NCBI GenBank assembly: GCA_022821385.1
Contig: JAJEDR010000016.1
Location: 1 to 51,616, forward strand
Direction of reading: 5' to 3'
DNA: 51,616 nucleotides
Origin: Rhodothermales bacterium
GTDB lineage: Bacteria > Bacteroidota > Rhodothermia > Rhodothermales > Bin80
In this document: positions 7,960-16,707 of the stretch, one piece after another
Layout: each line of letters begins with the position of its first letter
Position numbering within the stretch: the first letter of the stretch is position 1
The notes under the pieces: generated by a model
Told to the model about the DNA's origin: nothing
The model's database searches: none
Seen by the model: the letters and a program-made list of their open reading frames with translations, nothing else
Made by a program: the position numbers and the translations under genes

Positions 7960-9213
7960 ATGGGGGCTCCGGGCACAAGTGCCTTTGATTCAATTGAGTC
8001 TGCTGTTGCGGATATACGCGCTGGCCGCTTAGTGATCGTGGTAGATGACGAGGACCGCGAAAATGAGGGGGATTTCGTAGGGGCTGCTGCCACTGTTACT
8101 CCTGAGCTCGTGAATTTCATGGCCAGGGAGGGGCGTGGACTCATCTGCACCCCCATGGGTGCGGAGCGTGCGTCCGAGCTTGATCTCGAGCTGATGGTGG
8201 AAAAAAACACCAGCCTCTACAGTACCCCATTTACCGTATCGGTGGACTATTCCCACGGAACATCCACGGGCATTAGTGCAGCTGATCGGGCAGCGACTAT
8301 TCGGGCACTTGCGGACCCCAAGTCGACGGCGGCCGATTTTGCGCGGCCAGGACATGTCTTTCCATTGATTGCCCGCGACGGTGGTGTTCTGCGCAGAACA
8401 GGGCATACAGAAGCAACAGTTGATCTTGTTCGGCTTGCTGATATGCCTCCCGTGGGAGTACTTGTCGAGATTATGAATTCGGACGGTACGATGGCACGGA
8501 CGCCTGAGTTGTTGCGCATAGCCGACGAGCACAACATGCGAATCGTGACCGTCAGTGATCTTGTGGCTTTCCGTATGACAAGACGTTCCCTGATTCGTCG
8601 TGCAGCTTCGGTTCGGCTTCCAACGGAGTATGGCAATTTTAATCTGATAGCCTTCGAGGATGCATCAAACGGTGACATCCATCTAGCTCTGCTGATGGGC
8701 TCGTGGACGGAAGATGAAGCTGTTCTGACTCGAGTGCACTCACAGTGCGTGACTGGTGATCTGTTCGGATCTATTCGGTGCGATTGTGGAGATCAACTGC
8801 ATACTGCGATACGAAGTGTGGCGGCCGAAGGTAAAGGCGTAGTACTTTATATGAAGCAGGAAGGACGCGGAATCGGTCTTCTGAATAAACTCCGTGCCTA
8901 CGAATTGCAGGATCAGCAGGGGCTGGATACAGTCGAGGCCAATAAGGCGCTGGGTTTTGACATGGATCACCGGGATTACGGCATTGGTTGCCAGATTCTC
9001 CGCAATCTAGGCATACGCAAGTTAAAGCTAATGACCAATAACCCGACCAAGCGTGTGGGATTGGACGGGTATGGGCTGGAGATTGTTGACTGCGTGCCGA
9101 TTGAAGTTCCTGCCAATGAGGAAAATGCGAGTTACCTGCGCACAAAACGTGACCGAATGGGACACGTTTTACCGAGTCTGTCCCAATCTGAATCAGCGCG
9201 GCGCACACTCTAG
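7960..9213 (+). CDS. ribBA: Bifunctional riboflavin enzyme RibBA
   Basis: Fuses 3,4-dihydroxy-2-butanone-4-phosphate synthase (RibB, residues about 8-208) with GTP cyclohydrolase II (RibA, about 209-405), giving both entry precursors of riboflavin. In RibB the acidic loop DDEDRENEGDF and the HGTSTGISAADRA segment are intact, as is the RTGHTEATVDL strand. In RibA the zinc site is C263, C274 and C276 within CVTGDLFGSIRCDCGD, followed by QEGRGIGLLNKLRAY and the NNPTKR motif. Length (417) is normal. No FMN riboswitch is present, since yajC ends only 10 bases upstream. The C-terminal dozen residues (SQSESARR) are a non-conserved tail. Confidence 0.97.
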   Translation: MGAPGTSAFDSIESAVADIRAGRLVIVVDDEDRENEGDFVGAAATVTPELVNFMAREGRGLICTPMGAERASELDLELMVEKNTSLYSTPFTVSVDYSHGTSTGISAADRAATIRALADPKSTAADFARPGHVFPLIARDGGVLRRTGHTEATVDLVRLADMPPVGVLVEIMNSDGTMARTPELLRIADEHNMRIVTVSDLVAFRMTRRSLIRRAASVRLPTEYGNFNLIAFEDASNGDIHLALLMGSWTEDEAVLTRVHSQCVTGDLFGSIRCDCGDQLHTAIRSVAAEGKGVVLYMKQEGRGIGLLNKLRAYELQDQQGLDTVEANKALGFDMDHRDYGIGCQILRNLGIRKLKLMTNNPTKRVGLDGYGLEIVDCVPIEVPANEENASYLRTKRDRMGHVLPSLSQSESARRTL

Positions 9214-9504
9214 CCTCGCTGATCTGACGGATTATCCAACCGAACTTGTGACGGGGGGCACGTTGCTATTGTTATCGCCTGACCAATTCGTCAGAGACGT
9301 GGCGGGTAAGTATATTAGGGTGGGGTTAAGCTGGCAGACTACTTTTGTTTGCAGACATAGTCCCCATCACATACTCATACAGCGGAGAATCATCCTGAGT
9401 CTGTGTTGGGCCGGTTATGTGTTGGTAGGCCAGCTGTTGTTAACTCCAAGTTTGTCAGTCATATTGTTTTAGTGTAGATTTTTTGTCTCATATTCCCAAT
9501 TCCC

Positions 9505-11340
9505 ATGCTCGCATATCGCATACAATTACTCGTTCTATGCTGTGTTATCGCTGTACCTGTGCAGGCACAGCGCACGGCCAAACCTGTTTTACATGGCCGT
9601 CACTGGGTCGCCATTACTGGTAAGCCCTTAGGGGCTACTGCTGGGGCTATGATGTTCGCGCGAGGAGGTAACGCCGTTGATGCGGCTTGTGCTATGCTGG
9701 GCGCAACCAGCACAATGTGGGATGTCCTGAGCTGGGGTGGAGAAACGCAGGCAATTATATATGATCCCAATCAGAAAAAGGTGCTCGGCATCAATGCCTT
9801 GGGAGTAGCACCAACGGGTGCCACAACCGACTTCTTTAAAGATCAGGAGCTCAATTATCCTCCAGAATATGGCCCACTGGCAGCTGTTACGCCCGGCACG
9901 CCTGGCGGATTGATGGTTATGCTCGCCGAGTATGGCACCTTGAGTCTGAAGGATGTCCTTGAACCTAGTATTCAGATGGCTGAGGGATACCCGATTGAGG
10001 GATCAGCCGTACGTTCCATTGAAAGCCACGCCGAGCGCATTGCTGAATGGCCCTATTCAGAGTCGGTTTATTTGCCGAACACGGAGGATGAAAATCAGGC
10101 ACCAAGGGAAGGGCAGATATTTGTCCAATCCGATCTAGCCGAAACGCTGCGTAAGCTTGTCGAAGCAGAAACCACTGCGCTTGAAGCAGGAAAGTCACGA
10201 AAGGAAGCGATATATGCTGCCTATGACCGTTTCTATCGGGGAGATATTGCCGAAGAGCTCGTACGTGGAACCCAGGAACAGGGTGGGTTGATTACTATGG
10301 AAGACCTGGATCGCTGGCAGGTTTACATTGAAGAACCGGTTGTGACAGACTATAAAGGAATCCAGGTCTACAAGCTCACTTCCTGGGTACAGGGCCCGGT
10401 CATGCTTCAAGCACTCAACATGCTTGAAAACATGGATCTGCAAGAAATGGGCTACAACAGTACACGATACATTCATCTCTTGTATCAGGTAATGAACATG
10501 GCATTTGCCGATCGGGATTTCTATTACGGCGATCCCTATTTCCCTCCTGCCGAGCCAATGGAGGGACTGTTGTCCAAGGCCTATGCTAAGGCGCGTCTGG
10601 AAACAATCAATTGGGAGGCAAATGATCCTGCGGTTAAACCTGGAGATCCATACCCATTTCAAGGAGAAGAGAACCCCTATTTGCACTACCTGGAAGAATG
10701 GTCAGAAGACATGGATGAGGGATATGGCAGTGATGTTTCATATGAGTCAGACTTCTATGCCGGAACAACTTCCATTCAAGCCGCAGATGCTGAAGGCTGG
10801 GTCGTGTCCATCACGCCGAGCGGTGGCTGGATTCCTGCGGTTATCGCAGGCGAAACAGGTATTGGTCTGAGCCAGCGCATGCAAAGCTTTGTCCTGAATC
10901 CCGCGGAAAATCCATACAACCTGCCTGAACCGGGCAAACGCCCGCGCGCGACGCTCACGCCAGGAATGGCACTTAAAGATGGATTCCCCTATCTCTCGTT
11001 TGCAGTACAGGGTGGGGACAGCCAGGATCAGAATCTGCTCCAGTTTTTCCTGAATGTTGTTGAGTTCGATATGAATGTACAGGAGGCTGTGGAAGCCGCC
11101 AATATCAACAGCTTCCAGATGCGAGGATCCTTCGGTGAACACGAGATTCGTCCAGGACGTCTCTTGCTGCATGATGGAGTATCTGATTGGGTGCGCCGGG
11201 AGCTTCGCGACATGAACTATACATTAACCTTCAGCTCGCGTACTAGTGGACCGATCACCGCTATTGAGTTCGATCGCAATCACGGCACGATGTGGGGCGG
11301 TGCAAGCGATCACGGTGATGATTATGGCATCGCCTGGTAA
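9505..11340 (+). CDS. Gamma-glutamyltransferase-family protein, divergent active site
   Basis: A 611-residue secreted member of the N-terminal-nucleophile GGT family; relatives cleave gamma-glutamyl bonds of glutathione or other amides. It has a signal peptide (MLAYRIQLLVLCCVIAVPVQAQ), the large-subunit GGNAVDAA motif near residue 55, TPGTPGGL, and the predicted self-cleavage site before Thr421 in AGTTSIQAADAEGW. Known GGTs usually read TTHxSVVD here; this protein has TTSIQAAD, lacking the His and the usual Ser. The region equivalent to the GGGG oxyanion loop is also changed (SWGGETQAII). The later PRATLTPGMALKDG and GGDSQDQNLLQF are standard. It may therefore have another substrate or slow maturation; that is inference. 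No operon partner. Confidence 0.88.
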   Translation: MLAYRIQLLVLCCVIAVPVQAQRTAKPVLHGRHWVAITGKPLGATAGAMMFARGGNAVDAACAMLGATSTMWDVLSWGGETQAIIYDPNQKKVLGINALGVAPTGATTDFFKDQELNYPPEYGPLAAVTPGTPGGLMVMLAEYGTLSLKDVLEPSIQMAEGYPIEGSAVRSIESHAERIAEWPYSESVYLPNTEDENQAPREGQIFVQSDLAETLRKLVEAETTALEAGKSRKEAIYAAYDRFYRGDIAEELVRGTQEQGGLITMEDLDRWQVYIEEPVVTDYKGIQVYKLTSWVQGPVMLQALNMLENMDLQEMGYNSTRYIHLLYQVMNMAFADRDFYYGDPYFPPAEPMEGLLSKAYAKARLETINWEANDPAVKPGDPYPFQGEENPYLHYLEEWSEDMDEGYGSDVSYESDFYAGTTSIQAADAEGWVVSITPSGGWIPAVIAGETGIGLSQRMQSFVLNPAENPYNLPEPGKRPRATLTPGMALKDGFPYLSFAVQGGDSQDQNLLQFFLNVVEFDMNVQEAVEAANINSFQMRGSFGEHEIRPGRLLLHDGVSDWVRRELRDMNYTLTFSSRTSGPITAIEFDRNHGTMWGGASDHGDDYGIAW

Positions 11341-11949
11341 GGGATGCCAAAAGGTTCACGTGCTGCAAGAAATGTGCAATCTGACGGTAATATCGTGTTA
11401 AGCGATAAACCTCCTTAGTGCCCATGATTGCGCGGATGCAGGGTATGATTTCCGCGGTCGGTGCATCTCGAAAGATGGGTCAGGCTTTCTGGCGTCATGC
11501 TGCTCGCTCCGCGGCACCCATTACCATTCGGTCTACCAGCACGCTGATAGGAGAGTGGATGGAAACGCGCGTGTACACACAGAGAACGTCTGGTATGAAC
11601 AAACGTGTCAAGATCAGGTGCTGCGCCTCCACTGAGATGGGAAAAGTGGGATTCAATACCTTCATGTGATTGGGAAGATGGTGCGTGAACCGAGGCATTG
11701 ACGATTGTCGCTGCCGTGCAGATCTTTTCCCATCATCCGTTCCGAACGGCCTATGACGCCCTCGAACGCACGCGTACGGCGTCCACTCAGGCGGACAAAG
11801 TGTATTTGGTGGCAAAGGAGCGTGGGTCAGGGGTTGGGGCCGCATTGGATTGGGTTTCAGACTTCGGCGGAACGATCTTGTGAGTGGCGAAAAGCAGTGT
11901 GAGCGTGGCCAAGAATGACAATACGAAGCACACCGCTGGTTGCCAATGC
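11341..11949. other. Intergenic region without recognisable gene
   Basis: About 600 bases between the GGT-family gene and a convergent lipoprotein gene. Several open frames of 60-116 codons overlap on both strands but none shows a motif, signal peptide or family resemblance. It may be decayed coding sequence; no source gene could be named. Confidence 0.4.
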
Positions 11950-13008
11950 TTATTCTTCGCCGGATTGGGGCGGAATCAACCTGTATCTAATTAAGATGGG
12001 ATTCCCTTCCTCGCCATCAGGTAGCGACTCGTGTTCCCCTTCAGTGTATAAATGGCCGTTACCAGCGGATATTGGCCACACGTGTGAAATCGTGCTGCGA
12101 CCCGGGAATAGGCTCTTGTTGCTGACCACGCTTAGCCCAATCAAGGGACCAGGATCTTCGATCCATCTTGTCCACTTCCGGTCTAATCCAATGAAAGCTA
12201 CCATTCGGGTGGATTTATCAAGCGCAAATACGGCAATGGCCGAAGGATACTCAAGTATTTGCTCTATAGGCGGTATTTCAGACACATCATCTGGCCGCCG
12301 CCGGAAGAAGTCCGGTTGATGCCGAATCCGGCTGCTGTCTACCCGTACTGGCCACGAATCCATGTCCTCGATATAGAGATAATGCGCACTATCGTCAAAG
12401 CACTCAAGAGATCTCCCCGGCATTCCTTGCATGGTCCGGTTCAACATGATGAGCCGAGGTGAGCGGATCGGAATATCCGTCAAATGTTCTAATGCTGGGT
12501 CGTACACGCTTATTGATGGTTTTCCTCCAGGAACCCCCTTTAGCAGGAAAATTGAATCCCCCTGCGTACAAATAGATTTTGAGAGATCATTCCACATCCT
12601 GGTTCCAGCCAGGCAATCACCGCCCCGGTCAAATACTGCACCTCCCCTGCCACGGCCCATCACCACAATACGTCCGCCGCTGATAAAGCGTGAACTCTTA
12701 GGCTGAAAACCAGCTTCGTCGGGGACACAATCGGGAGCGGAGTATGACATCATGTGCACTCCTGTTGCGGAAAATAAATGCGTACTACGACCCATTTCGT
12801 CAGTGACAAGTAAATTTCCGGCTTCGTCAACATCAATGAAAGTGTAATGACCCATTAGCACTGACGCATCAAGTCTAATGGTGTCAGCCGGCTGAAACAA
12901 CTCACTAAACGGCACCATTTTCGGATGTGCTACACGAATCTCAGACTCCTCCGAACCGCACCCTATCCCAATCAGGGCAATAACCATAAACGTGATTGGA
13001 TTACGCAT
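11950..13008 (-). CDS. Beta-propeller lipoprotein
   Basis: A 352-residue exported protein with a lipoprotein signal (MRNPITFMVIALIGIGCGSEE; lipobox IGIGC, Cys17), so probably anchored in the outer membrane. Blade-like strands follow: FIDVDEAGNLLVTDEMGRSTHLFS, then SGGRIVVMGRGRGGAVF and later SNKSLFPG. The FxDVDxxGNLLVTD element is the same as in the propeller protein at 696 (HIDVDSNSRLLITD), so the two belong to one family, though overall they are quite diverged. It lacks the GEGPGEF motif seen in the tandem array and at 50175. The gene is alone, convergent with nothing close. Ligand unknown. Confidence 0.82.
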   Translation of the reverse strand: MRNPITFMVIALIGIGCGSEESEIRVAHPKMVPFSELFQPADTIRLDASVLMGHYTFIDVDEAGNLLVTDEMGRSTHLFSATGVHMMSYSAPDCVPDEAGFQPKSSRFISGGRIVVMGRGRGGAVFDRGGDCLAGTRMWNDLSKSICTQGDSIFLLKGVPGGKPSISVYDPALEHLTDIPIRSPRLIMLNRTMQGMPGRSLECFDDSAHYLYIEDMDSWPVRVDSSRIRHQPDFFRRRPDDVSEIPPIEQILEYPSAIAVFALDKSTRMVAFIGLDRKWTRWIEDPGPLIGLSVVSNKSLFPGRSTISHVWPISAGNGHLYTEGEHESLPDGEEGNPILIRYRLIPPQSGEE

Positions 13009-13270
13009 CTGTGGGGTCTATGGGGTTACAACAATCTCGAAATCAGCAGGACTCATCAAGTCCTGTTACAACCGCATTTAAGCGGCGGTTAGGATGATAA
13101 AGGGTCTCACTCACTATGTACCTCTGCTTGAGATGGTGTATAGCGACGACTCGTTTGAAAAGGTAACTTTCAACTAAATAGAGTCGGTGATGCATAATAT
13201 ACCAAGGCATCAATGCTATGGCCAACGATATTCGTCCAAGAATTCCGCACCGACTTGATTAATGACGTAT
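13009..13270. other. Intergenic spacer with small perfect hairpin
   Basis: A 262-base spacer between two minus-strand genes. CAGGACT (13047-13053) and AGTCCTG (13059-13065) form a perfect 7-bp stem with a 5-base loop. No T-run follows on either strand, so its role is unclear. Confidence 0.35.
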
Positions 13271-16240
13271 TCACGCTTGCTTCAGGCGGTGGAGTGCTTT
13301 TTGGTTCTGTCCATGGACGGAGGGTTCATTGCACCAGAGCCAGCGCAATGTGTCTATGATTGCGGGAGCAGCCTCGTTGGCCAAGTTAAGCATCTCGAGA
13401 ACCGCGTGATCAATTTGATTTCGCACTTCATCTGCGTGGGCCTGACAAGCAGGAAGCAGAGGTTCCTTGGACAGACGGTCAAATACAACTGCGGCCTGTT
13501 CTAACTGACGTGCCGAGATCTGATCAAGCCTTGGACAGGGGATACTAGCCAATGCTTTTACCTGCGTCGTTGACCGCCCGCTCTGTGTTCGTTGGCCCTG
13601 TGTCCAGTGAACCAGGAAACCAAACGTAGAATTGGCCCACAGGGCAAAAGCCTTGAGCACATGCGGATCATCGTGCTGCAGTGAAGTCCATGCTCGTCCA
13701 CCCATGCCAAGATGGGTTGTTACGGCTGCTAGGAGTGTCTGAGAGGTCCAGCGCATATTTCGCGCATAGAACAGTGTACTGCGAGATGCACGCATCGCTT
13801 CCCGCTTCGCCTCCGAACCTATGCCAGGAGGAGACATCCCCTTATGGGTCAGCGGTACAAGAAGTTGCTTCTGTGTACTGCTGTCGGCTCGCCAGAGTGC
13901 ACGATCGGATCCTATGGCATCCACCGAATTGAACACCGGCACGAATTCAAAAGCACCACGCGGGTCTCTACCGGGCAAATGTCCTATCAAATCATGTGTT
14001 GGACCAACCTCGAAAAGTTCTCCAATAGAGCACATTGGCACATCAAGGGGGATGACATGACCATTAAAGTGGAGGACGCCTTCAAGGAGCGTATTTGCTG
14101 CTGCTACAAGGTCGGCATGTAAAACTCCCAGCGGGTTCCAGGGAGCGCCGTCTCCCCTCGTGGTGAACGCACACATCTGCCCTATCTCATCATTTCCTAC
14201 CCGGACCGCGTAGCTGCCCCCGGACTCCTGGGCTTTTCTGAGCGTAGAACGGATTGAACGGGCGACCTCACCGGCCTCTCCCGCCCGTAAAACAGGAGCC
14301 CGTAATGTCACACAGTGCACCGCTGCCGAAGGTGGCGTATCCGCATGATGATTCGCCGTACGTTTCGTTCCTACAAATAACATCTCCTCCATCCCCGTGT
14401 CAGCGGATAGCGCCCGCCGTCCCAAAGCCTTGCCGCTCGCCACTGCGATAACCACAATATCGGTGAACTCCCGCGTGATCATTTGCCGCGTCACTGCCCA
14501 CGATTCCGCAAACGCCGCAGACAGCGGCAGCACAAACCCAATCCGGCCGCCTGGTTTACATTTTTGGTGCGCCAGCACAAGAAAGGATGCCGCCAATCCC
14601 GCCTGATTGTTCACCGGCGCGTCCCGAACCAAAAGCTTCCAGCGCCGCTGGCATGCCGTGCGTTCAGCACGCGATAACCCCGCAATGTCAAATACACTCT
14701 GACCACCCCGTGTTCGCGAATACGGAGGATTCATCAGAATCCAATCCATCGAAATATCCGGTACACTGACCGAGTTCTCTTCACCATTGCCGTTACCCAT
14801 AGACCTGCCCGCACCTACGTTGAACAGATCCACCACCTGCTGCGCAGCAAAATATTCCAGCGATCCTGTCTGACCTTTCTCCCCGCCAACATTTACCCAG
14901 CCAATCTGGGTGTCTCCATACGGATCCCCATATCCCAATGCCGCCAGTGAGGAGGTCGTCAAATGGGCTGCAATCGGGCTTACATCGGCCCCGATCAAAC
15001 CGCCTTCCATCGCCGCCGCGTGTAGATGCCGCAGACTCTCCATGCTCCCGCCGGTCTGCTCGTGAATAGTGGCCACACGGTGGTACCCTGCACGCAGAAG
15101 TGTACCGGTTCCGCAGGCCAGATCACTCAGATACCGCTTCCTGAAAAGGTCTGGATCCGCCCACTCCTCCGCGGTTAGCATTGAAGGATCAATCGTCAGA
15201 TTCGCCAGCAGTTCGGCAGTGGCTGACTGGGTGTAGAACGCGGCGGCCGTTTTTCGATCCTCACTCAGCTTAGGAAACAGCTCCGCACCAATATTGATGT
15301 GAAGTCCCAACTGAGCGGTCTCAATCTCCATAACCGCTTCAATCAGCTTCCTGAGCATCCGGGAGGTACCCCCGGGATCAAACTTGCTTGCCAACTCAAA
15401 GACTTCAATCGCCGGCTCAAAAACAGAATTCCAGTTGTGTCGGTTAATGGTCCGCCAGACTTCAATCTGTGCAAGCACATTAGGTGCAGAACGTCCTGTA
15501 AAATCTATGAAAGGTGCACCCACAACACCCTGTGCGGCAAGTCGCTGCTGCGTTAAAAGGGCATTCAACCACAACACGACTGTGGTTCGTAAACCCTTTA
15601 GCGGTGAGCGTTGGTGCAGATGACCAGCAATCTGCTGCTGTCCTCCGTCTGGTAGCGTCGCTTCAAGTCCATTGGCCGCTGCTTCCACCAGCAGCGCCAC
15701 ACGGTCTCCGACAGATCTTACCTCCTCACGCGGCAGTCCCGCCGCAGACAGAAGTGTCGCAAGATCAAACACGTTACCCGTAATAAACCCGTCCTGCGGC
15801 CACCTCCGCTCATGGGTGCCTGTAATAGTGGTCTGGCCTCTACTCTCCAATAGCTGATGAACTGCATACGCAAGCGGTGCCCCCTCCAACAGCATATCCG
15901 CAATATTGAACCCATGCGCCTTGCGGAAACGCTGCGGAATATACAATGCAATAGCGGTGCCGATCCTGGCGCGGCGCATTCGGGTCTCAAGCCCCAGTCT
16001 TGCAACGGCATCCCGGTCCGCATCCAAGGCTCCAAATGAACTCTCTATCACGACCGGCGGGAAAATCCCGTCATCAATCAAAATGTCGGGACGCAGTCCA
16101 GAACCCTTGTCGGTATGCAGGAGCCGGGTCTCTTCGACTTTGATGCATTCCGGCTTCGCTGACCAACGAGCGCAGGCCTTTCGAAGCGCACGGCCAAGTG
16201 CCTGGTTGAAGGTTTCCTCTATGGTATGCCCATTTCCCAT
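13271..16240 (-). CDS. Solitary N6-adenine DNA methyltransferase with nuclease-like N-terminus
   Basis: A 989-residue class I methyltransferase that should transfer a methyl group from S-adenosylmethionine to adenine. Residues 333-348 (AAFYTQSATAELLANL) match the helical segment before the catalytic domain in type I/IIG enzymes. Motif I is DLACGTGTLL (373-382) and catalytic motif IV is NPPYSR (504-509). Both are intact, so it is probably active. Residues 51-70 (PDILIDDG...VVIESSFG) resemble the core of a PD-(D/E)XK nuclease, but the expected lysine after the Glu is Ser. The C-terminal third (SIGELFEVGPTHDLIG onward) likely serves target recognition. No helicase, specificity subunit or separate nuclease adjoins, so it appears to be an orphan or degenerate type IIG enzyme. 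A defence role cannot be claimed from context. Confidence 0.86.
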   Translation of the reverse strand: MGNGHTIEETFNQALGRALRKACARWSAKPECIKVEETRLLHTDKGSGLRPDILIDDGIFPPVVIESSFGALDADRDAVARLGLETRMRRARIGTAIALYIPQRFRKAHGFNIADMLLEGAPLAYAVHQLLESRGQTTITGTHERRWPQDGFITGNVFDLATLLSAAGLPREEVRSVGDRVALLVEAAANGLEATLPDGGQQQIAGHLHQRSPLKGLRTTVVLWLNALLTQQRLAAQGVVGAPFIDFTGRSAPNVLAQIEVWRTINRHNWNSVFEPAIEVFELASKFDPGGTSRMLRKLIEAVMEIETAQLGLHINIGAELFPKLSEDRKTAAAFYTQSATAELLANLTIDPSMLTAEEWADPDLFRKRYLSDLACGTGTLLRAGYHRVATIHEQTGGSMESLRHLHAAAMEGGLIGADVSPIAAHLTTSSLAALGYGDPYGDTQIGWVNVGGEKGQTGSLEYFAAQQVVDLFNVGAGRSMGNGNGEENSVSVPDISMDWILMNPPYSRTRGGQSVFDIAGLSRAERTACQRRWKLLVRDAPVNNQAGLAASFLVLAHQKCKPGGRIGFVLPLSAAFAESWAVTRQMITREFTDIVVIAVASGKALGRRALSADTGMEEMLFVGTKRTANHHADTPPSAAVHCVTLRAPVLRAGEAGEVARSIRSTLRKAQESGGSYAVRVGNDEIGQMCAFTTRGDGAPWNPLGVLHADLVAAANTLLEGVLHFNGHVIPLDVPMCSIGELFEVGPTHDLIGHLPGRDPRGAFEFVPVFNSVDAIGSDRALWRADSSTQKQLLVPLTHKGMSPPGIGSEAKREAMRASRSTLFYARNMRWTSQTLLAAVTTHLGMGGRAWTSLQHDDPHVLKAFALWANSTFGFLVHWTQGQRTQSGRSTTQVKALASIPCPRLDQISARQLEQAAVVFDRLSKEPLLPACQAHADEVRNQIDHAVLEMLNLANEAAPAIIDTLRWLWCNEPSVHGQNQKALHRLKQA

Positions 16241-16299
16241 TCTTGCTAACTTGAATTCTTTGCGTCTTCAGCCCAAGGTAAGTGAACTTAACAACAGGC

Positions 16300-16707
16300 T
16301 CATGTAATGGGATCTCTCATTGTTACATCCGGCAGGTTCCTCAGCACAGACTCCTCTCCCCCTGGAACATAGACGACAATCAGTTTGAGCACAGAGGATC
16401 CCGTATTCTCGGTTCCATGGTAGATGCCGCGCGGGACAAAGATGCAAGTGCCCGGGGTGATTTTGATCGGTTTTCGATCATCCAGCATTTGTGTGGCCTC
16501 TCCCTCCACTACATAAATAATCTCGTCAGCATTGGGGTGATTATGTCGTTCATGACCAGTGCCCGGCTGGACTTCAACAGATGCGAATGTCAATGCATTA
16601 GCGCCTGAGGTCTTCGGTTCGCTAAGCAAACAAATGTCCCCCCATGGAAAGGCCAGGGTCTGGACGCTTTCAGGTTGGGTTACAGTGCACTTGCCGATTT
16701 TTTCCAT
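16300..16707 (-). CDS. Single-domain cupin protein
   Basis: A 135-residue beta-barrel protein. Cupin motif 1 is GTGHERHNHPNADEIIYVVEGE, with the His-x-His and Glu metal ligands at about residues 56-63. Motif 2 is PRGIYHGTENTG, giving the last His near residue 95. All four ligands are present, so a divalent metal is likely bound. Such small cupins can be enzymes or sugar/small-molecule sensors; the reaction is not evident. Its start lies inside the end of the Tm-1-like gene (28-base overlap), so the two are translationally coupled and probably work on one substrate. Confidence 0.9.
   Translation of the reverse strand: MEKIGKCTVTQPESVQTLAFPWGDICLLSEPKTSGANALTFASVEVQPGTGHERHNHPNADEIIYVVEGEATQMLDDRKPIKITPGTCIFVPRGIYHGTENTGSSVLKLIVVYVPGGEESVLRNLPDVTMRDPIT

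Noticed and set aside
11495-11845. Minus-strand 116-codon open frame after the GGT gene
   Set aside because: Proline/arginine/serine-rich low-information sequence, overlapping other frames; no family resemblance.
13271-16240. Methyltransferase as part of a BREX, DISARM or type I restriction system
   Set aside because: No helicase, PglZ, specificity subunit, HsdR or other defence gene lies on either side; neighbours are a lipoprotein and a cupin.
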